In this document: positions 46,201-56,631 of the stretch, piece by piece
How the letters are laid out: each line of letters starts with the position of its first letter
How positions within the stretch are numbered: the stretch's first letter is position 1
Origin: Bolinopsis microptera
Taxonomy: Eukaryota > Ctenophora > Tentaculata > Lobata > Bolinopsidae
Reading direction: 5' to 3'
NCBI RefSeq assembly: GCF_026151205.1
Contig: NC_087082.1
Coordinates: forward strand, 14,789,365-14,853,364
DNA length: 64,000 nt
Translations under genes and position numbers: made by a program
Notes under the pieces: generated by a model
Told to the model about the DNA's origin: nothing
The model's database searches: none
The model's input: only the letters and a program-made list of their open reading frames with translations

Positions 46201-49200
46201 GCACTACCGAGGAAGCACAGAATCGCGGGGGTTCGCATACGCAGGTTACCGAACAATTGAGTTAGCGTGTTACGCTAAGCGCAAGTTGGACGGGTTAGAG
46301 TATCCGCCAGGACACAAGCTGATTGTGAAGTACGCTGAGGACCGACCAGCTGGAGCGGGAGGAAACAGAGAGCGACAGGTAACGGAGGGGGATGTAGTAA
46401 CGGGGGGCGGGGGGCAGTAACGGACTAATTAGTAGGGCTGGCAGTATTACATGATACTCTGTGTCCACCAATTCTCATCATGTCGCTATTGTATTTCAAG
46501 TTACCTTGCCTATATTTACATGAACAAACGACCAGTTTTCGAGCTATGAATCATAGAATTTCATTGAATTTGAAACAATTCTCCACACTGACTCTTTAAA
46601 TCATTACCAGGGAAGTTCAGGAATGAGAATGGACACGGATGCATGGAACTCCGCAAACGCAGTGCAGCGCAATGTGAGCATGATGGCACCCCGCTACTCA
46701 GTACCCCCCACTATGCCTGCTCAACAAGTTCCCACCAACAGAGGAAACGGTTTGTACTTTGTTACCTCCATTATTTAAATATTACTTACGAGTGCAAAGA
46801 AATTCTTATACGATTCAAAGTAGAAAGGAATATGAAGATGAATTTTCAGTGTCCAGTAAAATCTTGATTGCCCAAGTTTTTCGCCCAAGTTAGTTAAATG
46901 TCAACCTGCAGTTTTATTAACCCCCTCGCTCCTCAGAGTGTCCCTACACAGACACATCTCTACCAAACCCTCTCCCAATGGCAGCTCCAGGAACTGCCTG
47001 CAGAGCTAAACTCTTCCTAGTAGCCACACCCACTATACCTGACGAGATAGCTCTTAAAGACGTTTTCTGTCGCTTTGCTTCTCTCATCGAAATTAAGCTC
47101 ATTCCGGTGGGTTACTGCTAACAAAATAGTTTAGTTTTTGTTCATTCTGACTGTCGAGATGTTTGGGAAATGTCGAACTTGTCAAATGTATATTGTATGC
47201 AATTAATACAAATGTATAATATAATGGTAATACAATTATATACGCTAATCTAACTGCGTATAATGCGATTACACTATTAATTGCACGAGGCGCAGCCGAG
47301 TGGAAATGGATACAATAATCGCACGAGGCGAAGCCGAGTTCGATTATTGCAGTTATTTCACGAGGCGCAGCCGAGTGCAATAACTGGTGTAATCGTATTA
47401 TACATGCAGTTAGATTCGCGTATAACTCCACGCCTCTGATGTTATAACCAGTGTAATTAGTTTATAATCGCACCGACTTTGTTGTTATACAGGGTGGGCC
47501 TCAAAAGTCTACCCATCCTTATCTCTTAAAATTGTAACAGCTCGCTGAGATCTCACTAATTATTTTATTTCAGAATGGAAAAGCGCCATAACTTACGTTC
47601 TGATTATTATTTTTGATTCAAATTTTTAGAGAATGTTAATCATAATTAGACACAACTTCGTGCTAAGTTTTGTGTGAGTCTGAGCTTGTCTGACAAAGTA
47701 AGCTCCTGAGTGTGCTAGCTTTAATTTCTCACCCAGAACTGTTTACATTGGTTAAGGGGGGGGGGGGGGCCAATGGGTATTTTTTGTGAAACTTGATTTC
47801 GAGATAGCAGTTGACCAACAAACTAGGACCAGTGACCGAACTTTTGAGGGGGTCCCGGACCCCAACCGCCAAACGGTGCGCGCAGGGCAGCCACGCCCAT
47901 ATTTGGTCCAAATTAGGCCCAATTTAGCCAAATACCCTGTACATGCCCCAAACCCAGGTTTATGGTGCTCTACTTGTAGCTAGTGGTCTCCTGAACTCGT
48001 ATATGAAATTTCATCAAGATTGGACAAAAAATGACTGAGTTATGAGCCAAAAACCATATGCCCATATTTGGGCATACGCACCAAATTTGGTAGATTTCGT
48101 CCCATAAATTGGTCAAATATCAATATTTTTGAATGAAACTTACTTTATATGAAAGGTAAGCCTAAACTACATATTCTCTGTAATTTATAGCTTTATATCT
48201 GTTTAAATGTGGATACTAAGGCGAAAAAACCACAAAAAATGAACTAAATTGCCCATATCTCGGTTCGCGATATTCGCGGAATTGATCTCACCAAAATTGT
48301 AACAACTCAATCAGTTTTCAAAATTTTTGCATGAAATTTTTGGAATCGACTCGAAATCGCATTTCGACCTTATTTTAAGAACGGATTTTTGATTTAGGCC
48401 TCAAAAAAAATTTGGCGGCCAAATTCCAAAATTATATTACAGAAATTCAGAATTTGGCCGCCAAATTTTTTTTGAGGCCTAAATCAAAAATCCGTTCTTA
48501 AAATAAGGTCGAAATGCGATTTCGAGTCGATTTCAAAAATTTCATGCAAAAATTTTGAAAACTGATTGAGTTGTTACAATTTTGGTGAGATCAATTCCGC
48601 GAATATCGCGAACCGAGATATGGGCAATTTAGTTCATTTTTTGTGGTTTTTTCGCCTTAGTATCCACATTTAAACAGATATAAAGCTATAACTTACAGAG
48701 AATATGTAGTTTAGGCTTACCTTTCATATAAAGTAAGTCTCATCCAAAAATATTGATATTTGACCAATTTATGGGACGAAATCTACCAAATTTGGTGCGT
48801 ATGCCCAAATATGGGCATATGGTTTTTGGCTCATAACTCAGTCATTTTTTGTCCAATCTTGATGAAATTTCATATACGAGTTCAGGAGACCACTAGCTAC
48901 AAGTAGAGCACCATAAACCTGGGTTTTGGGCATGTTCAGGGTATTTGGCTAAATTGGGCCTAATTTGGACCAAATATGGGCGTGGCTGCCCTGCGCGCAC
49001 CGTTTGGCGGTTGGGGTCCGGGACCCCCTCAAAAGTTCGGTCACTGGTCCTAGTTTGTTGGTCAACTACTATCTCGAAATCAAGTTTCACAAAAAAATAC
49101 CCATTGACCCCCCCCCTTAATAGAAACCACCAAAAAAAATCCTGGGTAAAAAAATTAAAAAACCACCGATTTATTTATGTTTTACCAATTCTATTCACCA

Positions 49201-50524
49201 TGATACATCGCACATTCCATGTAAGAAGAACGATATAAACAAGCAGGAAGGATCATCTGTGATAGTCCTTATCAGTTAAAATATAGAGAGAATGGAATGT
49301 GCGATGGATCCATGTGAATAGAATTGGTAAAACGTGAATAAATCGCTGGTTTTTTAATTTTGTTACCCAGGATTTTTTTTGGTGGTTTCTATTAACCGAT
49401 GTAAACAGTTCTGGGTGAGAAATTCAAGCTAGCTCGCTCAGGGGCTAAATTGTTAAAATAAGCTCAGTGAAGCTCGCAATCACACAAAACTTGCCACAAA
49501 GGTTTAGATACTTGTTATTAACATTCTGTGAAATTTAGAAGCAAAAATATTTATCAGAACATAAGTTATGCCACTTTTTGTTTTACAAATAATTAGTGAG
49601 ATCTCAGCCTCATACTGTGTTGTGTTAATGCAATGTAAGGATTGACTTATTCCAAACACAAGGAAAGATGTTGTCCTAAACTTTAAATTTAAATTTATGC
49701 CCATAAATTTATTTCGTGCTACCATTGCACTAACGGTCGTCAAACTACCTCAGGTAGTTGATTGAAGTCAATACTTGAATCAGCACCTCACAGTAGTAAA
49801 ATACTCGGTTTTGATTAGGTCCTCATTTTACGAGGTGCTCTCTCTAACTCTAATTATCTGCCTGAGCCATGATTTACAGCATCTTTCAGGGAATCAGTGC
49901 AATTAGTTTAGTAATCGTACCTAATAAGATTTCGGTCACTCTCAAAACAGTGCAATTAGTTTTTTAATCGCACCCCCTGGAACAAAAACCGGTGCAATTA
50001 TGGAATTAATAAATGGCCGCCAAATAGGTCAAAAGTGGAGTTATAATGAGAAATATAGATTATTTGACTGGACAAACCCAGTCAAAGTGTCTCCATGATT
50101 CTAATCTGTTGAATATTATGTAAATTACAGTTAGTATATGTTTGGTAATTGAGGTTAATTATCTTTCCATATTATATATATCTTTCCATATTATATATCT
50201 GTTGTAACTTCATACTTTCATATTACACTCGCCATCGTCTTCTAAAAAACTAATTATTTCCTCCAGTGTGCTCTAACATTATCAAGCAATGTGGCCGAAT
50301 AAACACTTGTTCTGGAGAGAAGTTTAGCCAAATTAACTGAGTTTATTCAGGGTACGTCATACGGTTATATAAGATACGGAATGAAGGAGTCAGCAGAAGC
50401 AGCGTGTATGGTGCTAAACAACGGTAAGATACAAGGAAACGAGATCAAGCTGTCACAGCAGGAAGAGGGGGGCGATAATAAACGCGCCAGGAACTCGTTT
50501 GACGGAGCAGCCGCTCAGTGGTAA
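43225..50524 (+). CDS. RBM45: RNA-binding protein RBM45, four RRMs
   Basis: Ten exons with agreeing phases: 43225-43350, 43576-43722, 43875-44057, 45163-45280, 45423-45557, 45753-45837, 46159-46378, 46611-46749, 46937-47106, 50351-50524. They give 498 residues (human about 475). RRM1 at about 18-95 (RLFVVCSK, GIAYIKF), RRM2 at 112-182 (RIFILVPK, GCAYVKF), RRM3 at about 249-325 (LYIVCHTS, LFDLIPGLESFE) and RRM4 at 409-490 (KLFLVATPT, FCRFASLIEIKLI). The C-terminus has a KRAR basic cluster as a nuclear signal. Typical RBM45 points are LFDLIPGLE, YPPGHKLIVKY and DVFCRFASLIE. In vertebrates it is a nuclear RNA-binding protein of neural development, with oligomerisation between RRM2 and RRM3. The RRM2-RRM3 linker here is Ser/Arg/Asp-rich. 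Intron 9 (3.2 kb) holds nested foldback elements; intron 3 holds a poly-G-tipped element and a minisatellite. Confidence 0.95.
44088..45040. mobile_element. Poly-G-tipped inverted-repeat element in RBM45 intron 3
   Basis: The left end is a run of more than 20 G then TGCAGGTACTTTTTTGATGG. The right end is the complement (CCATCAAAAAAGTACCTGCA then C9). Inside both arms AAAGTACC-type words with TTTTCGAAA repeat. No coding sequence. The boundary at the G run is approximate. Confidence 0.65.
44530..44851. repeat. 42-bp minisatellite in RBM45 intron 3
   Basis: About 7.6 near-identical units of 42 bp repeat GCTAGGTATAATTTCAGAAA then ACCCAATTAGATCTACAACA. Each unit carries TATAATTTCAG, which looks like a 3' splice site in the sense of the host gene. 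Confidence 0.95.
47275..47400. repeat. CACGAGGCGCAGCCGAGTG repeats
   Basis: Three close copies of CGAGGCG(C/A)AGCCGAG stand within TGCAATAA/ATTGCAC contexts in RBM45 intron 9. Each is itself an imperfect palindrome. Similar GTGCAATTAGTTT words recur at 49895-50000, beyond the nested elements, so they may be parts of one older element. Confidence 0.6.
47752..49120. mobile_element. TTAA-flanked 1.37-kb near-perfect palindrome
   Basis: The left end is TTAA followed by a G14 run then CCAATGGGTATTTTTT; the right is AAAAAATACCCATTGA, a C run, TTAA. Arms of about 680 bp differ at only a few positions (two mismatches in about 200 bp checked), with a centre at about 48435 around TTTGGCGGCCAAATT. It is related to the old copy at 8480-9221. 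No long frame is meaningful; the ~65-residue frames in each arm are mirror copies. Transcribed as part of RBM45 pre-mRNA, it would fold into a hairpin of about 680 bp. Confidence 0.9.
49117..49395. mobile_element. TTAA-flanked 279-bp foldback element
   Basis: The left TTAATAGAAACCACCAAAAA and right TTTTTGGTGGTTTCTATTAA ends are exact complements; inner arms (TTTACCAATTCTATTCAC, GCGATTTATTC) also pair. It shares one TTAA with the 1.37-kb palindrome on its left. No coding capacity. Confidence 0.85.
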
Positions 50525-51015
50525 AGATGTCATGAGCTCAGAGAACAAAATATATGAAATGTATGGCTTTTTTTTTCGATTGCACTGGACGTGATAGTTT
50601 CAAATTTAAGCCCATATTATGACTTGGGCTGAGCCTAGTCGGTGATTGATTTGATTTTGAAAAAATAAGTTTTATTCTTTGCCGTTTGGAGTGAAATTTA
50701 CATCTAATTTTATAATATTTAAATATATTTTCATGAATATTTTACCACGTGTCCTGATGACCTGTAGCTGTGGTACTGTAGAATGGTTTTATAGTTAATA
50801 ACTTATCTCAACTATCTCCCTTTGTTAAATTATCATTGAACATTTTATTTATTTATAATCATTGTTTTACTCGTGTAATATTAAAAATGATAATATAATA
50901 AAATTACAGCAATAACTCACCATTTTGTGTTAATGTCGTTATTTGATGATTGGAACCATTTTGAGCGCTTAAATTTTAACCCTAAACTTTTGAATAAATC
51001 CACCAAACCCCAGGC

Positions 51016-52773
51016 ATGTCCAGTTCAGGTCCAGTACTAGAAAGTGTATGTCGAACATGCAGCTACAAATTCCAGGACAGATCAGACCAAGTACTACACT
51101 ACAAACTAGACTGGCATCTCTACAACGTAAAACAGAAGCTCCGCAACATGTCTGCTATAGCAGAGGAGGAGTTTGACACGCGGTGCGAGGGGGACCTCTC
51201 CAGTTTATCTGGCAGTGACTCTGAGGATGATACTGATAGTGGGGTTGAAGACATGGTGACTAGTCAGCTTTTAGAAGATTCTTCTGAGTTGGCTGATGCT
51301 GTTGTTTGTAGCCCTCATGTTATCTTCAAGTTTCAGGGCTCTTTCTTTAAGTGCTTGTCCAGCTTACTTTTCAGCAATAAATCTGAAATAACTGATCAGA
51401 TCCTATCTGAAACAGTGAGTAAAACTACAACTGATAATCCTAAAAGCGGTTTGGAGTATAAGGGCCGGATTGCTGTGTTCCTTTACAGCGCGCAACACTT
51501 CGCAGGTGCAGTTTACGAGAACGAAAAGCTGCTCCTTCATAAAACTTACCACAGGTACACTGTGCGAGCAAAACAAGGAACAGTTCAAGGGATAAGAGAC
51601 GGGAAAGGGAATGCTCCTAAATCATACGGTGCGTCACTAAGAAGGTACAATCAGATAGCGTTATTTAATGATATCGAAAAGCTTATGCTTGAATGGTCCG
51701 AGACATTGAATGGGTGCAATGTTATTTTTCACCGGACTGCTGTTTATAATAGGCACGTGTTTGAGAAGGTAAAAGAAAAGATTGACAACAAGAAAGATAA
51801 AATCAGGACGATACCATTTACTACTTATAGACCTACTTTGAAAGAAACAGAGCGGGTTTATAAGCTTTTAACAAAAATAAACAAAGTGTTTGAAAAAGAG
51901 TTTAATGATGTTGTAGAATCAAAGAAGGAATCCTCAGAACTTGATTCAAATTCCAAAATTCCTGAATCTCATCAAACTAAACCAGTAAATCCCAAATCAA
52001 TACCAAATTCCCATCTCAAACAGAGACCAGAGAAGGTAAAACCAGTTGAAACTCCAGTGGAACTGTGTGAAATTGAGCCTGAGTTTTACGAAGATCCTGA
52101 CAACCTTTACTTCAAAATTTTAGCAGCAGTAAAATCCCAAAATCAGGAGCTGTTTACCTCCTTGTTAGTCTCAGAAGTTAACCTAGACAAACCTCTAGAC
52201 AGCAGCAACAGCTTGCTACACAAGTGTGCAAGTGTAAACGACCCTAACTTTGTAAAACAGCTCTTACACCAAGGAGCTAACCCAGAGCTTAAGAATGACA
52301 CCAGGAAAACACCGTTCCAAGTTGCTGGAGATAAGGAAGTAAGGGATGAGTTTAGGAGGTTTATGGCTCTCTTCCCTGACAAATGGGACTACAAATCTGC
52401 CAAAATACCGTCCCCTCTAACTTCCGAACTGGAGGAGGAACAAGCAAGAAAGAAGGCAGAGAAAAAGAAAGCTCAACGAGCAGCCAAGAATCAACGTGAC
52501 AAAGAAAAGAAAGCTGCCAAGAAAGAAGCTGCTAAAAAAGAGGAAGATAAGCTGATAGCAGAGGCCCAGAAGTTGAGATTGCGCCAGTTGACGCCTCGTG
52601 AGCGCTGTTTATTGGCGGCAGAAGCGCGCTTAGCATCAGAGGGGGGACGGGGTTGTGTTTCAGGAAAATGTGATAATTGTGAGACAGGATTAGACGGCTT
52701 GGTTCCGTTTGAGAGATTGAAATATAAGTATTGTAGTGTTACTTGTGTTCGAGAACACAAGGACAAGTTATAG
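51016..52773 (+). CDS. ANKZF1: ANKZF1/Vms1, peptidyl-tRNA hydrolase of ribosome quality control
   Basis: A single coding exon of 585 residues. It has an N-terminal C2H2 finger (C12, C15, H28, H34 in HYKLDWHLYNVK) and a VLRF1 release-factor-like domain at about 147-255. The loop RAKQGTVQGIRDGKG places the catalytic Gln at Q191. Ankyrin repeats lie at about 360-440 (NSLLHKCASVND, LLHQGANPELKNDTRKTP), then FRRFMALFPDKWDY, a Lys/Ala-rich helix, the p97/VCP-interacting motif RERCLLAAEAR at 528-538 (R-x5-AA-xx-R), and a C-terminal Cys/His finger (CDNCETGL, YCSVTC, H). The family cleaves peptidyl-tRNA on stalled 60S subunits and works with p97, also at mitochondria. It lies 491 bp after the RBM45 stop on the same strand. 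CAAACCCCAG just before GCATG is acceptor-like, so a 5' UTR intron or a trans-spliced leader is possible. Confidence 0.93.
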   Translation: MSSSGPVLESVCRTCSYKFQDRSDQVLHYKLDWHLYNVKQKLRNMSAIAEEEFDTRCEGDLSSLSGSDSEDDTDSGVEDMVTSQLLEDSSELADAVVCSPHVIFKFQGSFFKCLSSLLFSNKSEITDQILSETVSKTTTDNPKSGLEYKGRIAVFLYSAQHFAGAVYENEKLLLHKTYHRYTVRAKQGTVQGIRDGKGNAPKSYGASLRRYNQIALFNDIEKLMLEWSETLNGCNVIFHRTAVYNRHVFEKVKEKIDNKKDKIRTIPFTTYRPTLKETERVYKLLTKINKVFEKEFNDVVESKKESSELDSNSKIPESHQTKPVNPKSIPNSHLKQRPEKVKPVETPVELCEIEPEFYEDPDNLYFKILAAVKSQNQELFTSLLVSEVNLDKPLDSSNSLLHKCASVNDPNFVKQLLHQGANPELKNDTRKTPFQVAGDKEVRDEFRRFMALFPDKWDYKSAKIPSPLTSELEEEQARKKAEKKKAQRAAKNQRDKEKKAAKKEAAKKEEDKLIAEAQKLRLRQLTPRERCLLAAEARLASEGGRGCVSGKCDNCETGLDGLVPFERLKYKYCSVTCVREHKDKL

Positions 52774-53073
52774 TACATCCTATTTGGATTTTGGGGCCAG
52801 TTTGTAAAAGTTTTGGGAGTAGTTAGAAAAGATTGAAATTTGTATCTTATTACATTTATTTTATCCTGTACTGGTTTTAGGGTTGAAGTTTGGGAATTTA
52901 TATGAAAAACTTACCAGATAAATTATTTTGATCTGTAAATTGTTGTTTGGTTCTTATATTATTTGTGTAGTTTGTAAAAGTTTGATTTGGTTTCTAGTTT
53001 ATTGATTATTTCAATTGTTTCTTACTATAATTCGAGTTTAATTTCACACGCTAAACTACACGTAGAATGGAAG

Positions 53074-53820
53074 ATGGACATGATTCTGACTCGGTTAAAG
53101 TCTAACATAGGGACTGGTTTTGTCCTCAAATGTTTCATTTCACTTGCCCTGGTATTAGGTTTACTCACACTTGCAAAAAACACGCGGAGTACCAGAGTCT
53201 CATCTGAAATGGTGGAAAATAACAGCTCAATATCAGTCCAACAAAATGCTCTCTCCGGTGGGAAAATGTTCAAATTCTTCAGAAAAGACGAGAAATTGTC
53301 CTACAAAGACGGTTTAAAACTTCTGAAAGAATCTAAAGAATTCAGAACTCTGATAGTGGACACGATTGCTAAACAAAACTATGCAGCGGTCTTTTGGGAA
53401 TTTCCCCCTCTGTCTAAGAAAACTGATCCCAGCTTCGAGTTTATCGTGAACAATGCCAGAAGTCTCAGCCGAGTGTCGGTTGACAAGACAACATTCCAAT
53501 CATACTTCAAGCCAGACTGCACCGTCACCACTTTCCCCAATCTGGGAGGGGATGCGACCCTTGTTGCTCCTTGTTTGATATCCGACAAGGCAAACAACGC
53601 TCATCTTGCATCCTTCCTGCGCAGTGCTCCGCAAGACCAAATACACGAGTTGTTGCGCACAGCAGCGCAAGAAGTAGAGCGCTGGTTAGAAAATAGTGAT
53701 GACACAGTGTGGCTCAGCACTAGTGGTGCAGGGGTATATTATTTACATGTTCGGCTAGATTCTAACCCTAAATATTACACTTATAGTCCATACAGGAATC
53801 CTAAATATTCCACAGATTAG
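53074..53820 (+). CDS. DUF6940-type protein with N-terminal membrane anchor
   Basis: The frame is open from 52987 through a TTG, but the first ATG is 53074, giving 248 residues. An N-terminal hydrophobic stretch at about 18-35 (FVLKCFISLALVLGLLTL) is a signal anchor or uncleaved signal. The rest matches the DUF6940 pattern as I recall it: AAVFWEFPPLS, FEFIVNNARSL, FPNLGGDATLVAPC, NAHLASFLRSAP and WLSTSGAGVYYLHVRLDSNP followed by KYYTYSPYR. The biochemical function is unknown. Members occur mainly in bacteria, algae and fungi (from memory), so an animal copy is of interest. It has a single exon and is 300 bp after the ANKZF1 stop; AATAAA follows the stop within 10 bp (53826). Confidence 0.75.
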   Translation: MDMILTRLKSNIGTGFVLKCFISLALVLGLLTLAKNTRSTRVSSEMVENNSSISVQQNALSGGKMFKFFRKDEKLSYKDGLKLLKESKEFRTLIVDTIAKQNYAAVFWEFPPLSKKTDPSFEFIVNNARSLSRVSVDKTTFQSYFKPDCTVTTFPNLGGDATLVAPCLISDKANNAHLASFLRSAPQDQIHELLRTAAQEVERWLENSDDTVWLSTSGAGVYYLHVRLDSNPKYYTYSPYRNPKYSTD

Positions 53821-54191
53821 TTGAAATAAAAATGTTCGTTATTTGAACTATTTAATAGATGTTTTTACACAGTTTCAAAGCTTTCAAACCTTTTTTAACA
53901 TTTCAGAAGTTGTTTTGTATATTGGGGATTATACTATTGTTGATATTTGATGGATTGAGAGATATAGTTTGATAAAAGTATGCGCTAAGAGTTTCATTAC
54001 ATTTACAACTACTGTCATGACATAAACATTAATTATTCCGAATATGACATGAGTTTTTCGCGATTGCATACTATTTAATGAACTCTTTAAAAACTATCAT
54101 TTATATAATATTCCAATTTATTAATTCTCAATGTTCAGTAAAGGTGTATGGTAACAGTTTGACACGGATACAGTAAGATTGGGATCGGACG

Positions 54192-56631
54192 ATGTTTTAC
54201 GCAAATGTCTTCCTCGCGAAGAAAAGTGCATTGACGCGGGTATGGCTCGCAGCGCATTGGGACAAGAAGCTAACCAAAGCTCATGTTTATGAGACGAATA
54301 TTGCAGAGAGTATAGGAGAGATTATCTCTCCAAAACAGAAACTTGCACTCAGAACCACTGGTTTGTAAAACTTTTGTTTGCAATATGTAGTCCTATCTTG
54401 CGAGATATCTCAATTCTCCGTGTATAACTTAGTTGGCCAGTTCGGCTCATTGATCTCAAATACAGAATATCTAAAAAGAACGTGGGTTTTTTTCAACATC
54501 GCTAAAAATCGATCATTTCAGGTCACCTGTTACTGGGAGTTGTCAGGATTTACTCCCGAAAAGCAAAATATCTGCTGACCGATTGTTCTGAAGCGTTCGT
54601 CAAAATTAAGATGGCATTCAGGCCGGGTATTGTTGACATGCCAGAGGAGAATAGAGAGGCCCCAATGCATGCTGTCACCCTTCCGGAAGTTTTTCACGAT
54701 TTCGACTCCACACTCATGGACTTTGGGTAAGTTGTGATTCGTGGACGACAATGTTTACATGCGAAAAATGTATCGCGCTGTGAGTGTACGACAGATTAAA
54801 GCACCAAATTTAGGCATTCAAATTCTTGCTCTTAATGTAGTAAGTTTTTAATGTCAGCATTTTGTATGCGCGTTTCGTGTGCGCGCGAGTTTGAGTTTTG
54901 GGGGGATTCGGGCTAATCAACTTCAGTACACCGCGCAGAAGATAAATGTAACATGTACTGTCTTGACTGTTTACAGTGCACTTTTAAAAGTCTAGGGTGT
55001 GTCAAATTGCTCATGGTAACATTTTATTTCAGAGGTTTGGATATGACAGCACAGTTTGGACACAATCAAGGCAGACTCGAGGACATAACCATGCGTGAGG
55101 ACCTTTCACAGAACAGAGTTTTTACTCTGGGTGATTTCGAAGAACCTGGTAATTTGGGAAACATGGAGTTCAGCATGGGTTTAGAGGATCCTGAGCTGGC
55201 AAGAAAAGAAGCTCAGCTGGACCAGATGCGAGAGGAGAGTGTGGTAACTGATAGAGCAGAGAAGAGCACACTTCAGGACTCTACTGTCGGAGACGAAACT
55301 ACTATCAGGGTAAGGGATTTTATCAACAGTTTCACCAAATCCGATTTGTTCATTTAGTTGTTCATAGTTCTCTATTTCCGTCATTTGAGTTTACTTTGTG
55401 AATGAAATCTCAAATCTGAAGGTTGTCTAAATATAATTCTTTATTGCAGGACACACCTATCAGAGCTGGAGGTGACATGCTCAACATGCCTGAAATGTCG
55501 GATCTTGGCGGCGAATTCCTGGACCCCTCCCTAAACTTCAATTCCGGCGACTACTCGCAGCTGGAGACTGCAGAAGAACCTAAACAGTACTCTTCTGGTC
55601 TAACTCCTCACCACAGTATGATGACACCACGTCACATGGGCATGACACCTGCCTCCCCCCACCAGTCCAGATATCCTGGCAGCATGACCCCCCAACATAT
55701 GGGAATGACACCCAAGGGTGAGACTCCTACTGGGCACTACATTACCAGACATCTGGGGGGAAAGGAGGTTCACGAGCCCATGGCTGTGGCTGACGATGAG
55801 TTCTTGTTGGAGCCAATCATGGACACCAGCGATTACACCAGAACCAGGAAGAAGAGAAAGCTTGTTATTGATCAGGAGAAACAGCTGAGTTCAGATTTTA
55901 TCAGACGAGAGTTAGATAGCACCAACGACATCGTGCAAGCACCATCTTTCGCTCCACCCTCCCGGAAGTCTATGCACTGGAAAGCAACTGCCGGAGTTGA
56001 CAAGCTCTTCTCCACACCTGGCAGACCTGGTCTGGGTATGCAACTCAACAAACTCCTCACCCACAACCTCACTCTCAACTTCCCCAACGAAGAAGATGAA
56101 GAAGATGACATTGTATCCGTACACGATGATGACCAGGAGGAGGTTACAGAAGTCAAACAGTCCAAATCACCCGTTAAAGAATCATCCCCCACCAAAGCAA
56201 AAGCACCAGAATCACCCACTAGATCCCACCACGCATCGTCCTCAGACGACGACGCGGGCGGTGACGATCTCTTCGACTTTAACTTCGGCAACGACGACAG
56301 TTCATCTGACGACGAGCAGCCACCCAAAAAACAGAAGACAAGCGACGATCTGTCAGACGTCGAGGAGAAAGAGGGAGAAACGTTCGAAGATTTCGACAAC
56401 AGGAGATGGAATAAGAGAACACACGCTGTTCTCAATATGTTGCGTCGTGATCTGGATGCCAAGGGACAAGTCAATTTCTTCAGTTTTGCAGAGGACAATA
56501 ACCGAAAACAAGCCGCCAGCAAGTTTTACAGTATATTGCTACTGAAGAAAGGCGAGACAATCAATGTTACCCAATCAGAGCCTTTCTCTGATATCATTGT
56601 TCATGCGGGACCGAAATATCACGAGATTTAA
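54192..56631 (+). CDS. RAD21: RAD21 cohesin subunit (alpha-kleisin)
   Basis: Four exons with agreeing phases: 54192-54360, 54522-54726, 55033-55309, 55450-56631; 610 residues (human 631). The N-terminal SMC3-binding domain begins [20 protein letters not shown] and continues through [20 protein letters not shown]. The middle holds LEDITMRED and TP/GMTP-rich repeats, and the SA-binding stretch [20 protein letters not shown] with [20 protein letters not shown]. An acidic Ser/Asp-rich linker follows. The C-terminal winged helix at about 535-600 binds SMC1 ([40 protein letters not shown]). It closes the cohesin ring in mitosis and DNA repair and is cut by separase. Exon 4 is large and fuses what are many exons in vertebrates. 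Confidence 0.96.

Larger units (their letters stand above)
47544..49608. mobile_element. Outer, older foldback element split at its central TTAA
   Basis: Left arm 47544-47755 and right arm 49392-49608 are inverted copies at roughly 75% identity (GAGATCTCACTAATTATTT against its complement; CTCACCCAGAACTGTTTACA against its complement). The arms meet at a palindromic centre, ACATTGG-TTAA-CCGATGT, and the inner elements are inserted exactly in that TTAA. The left side may extend to TATACAGGGTGGGCCTC at about 47488, which resembles a mariner-type end. Confidence 0.7.

Noticed and set aside
55872-56522. 216-codon minus-strand frame
   Set aside because: It is the shadow of RAD21 exon 4.
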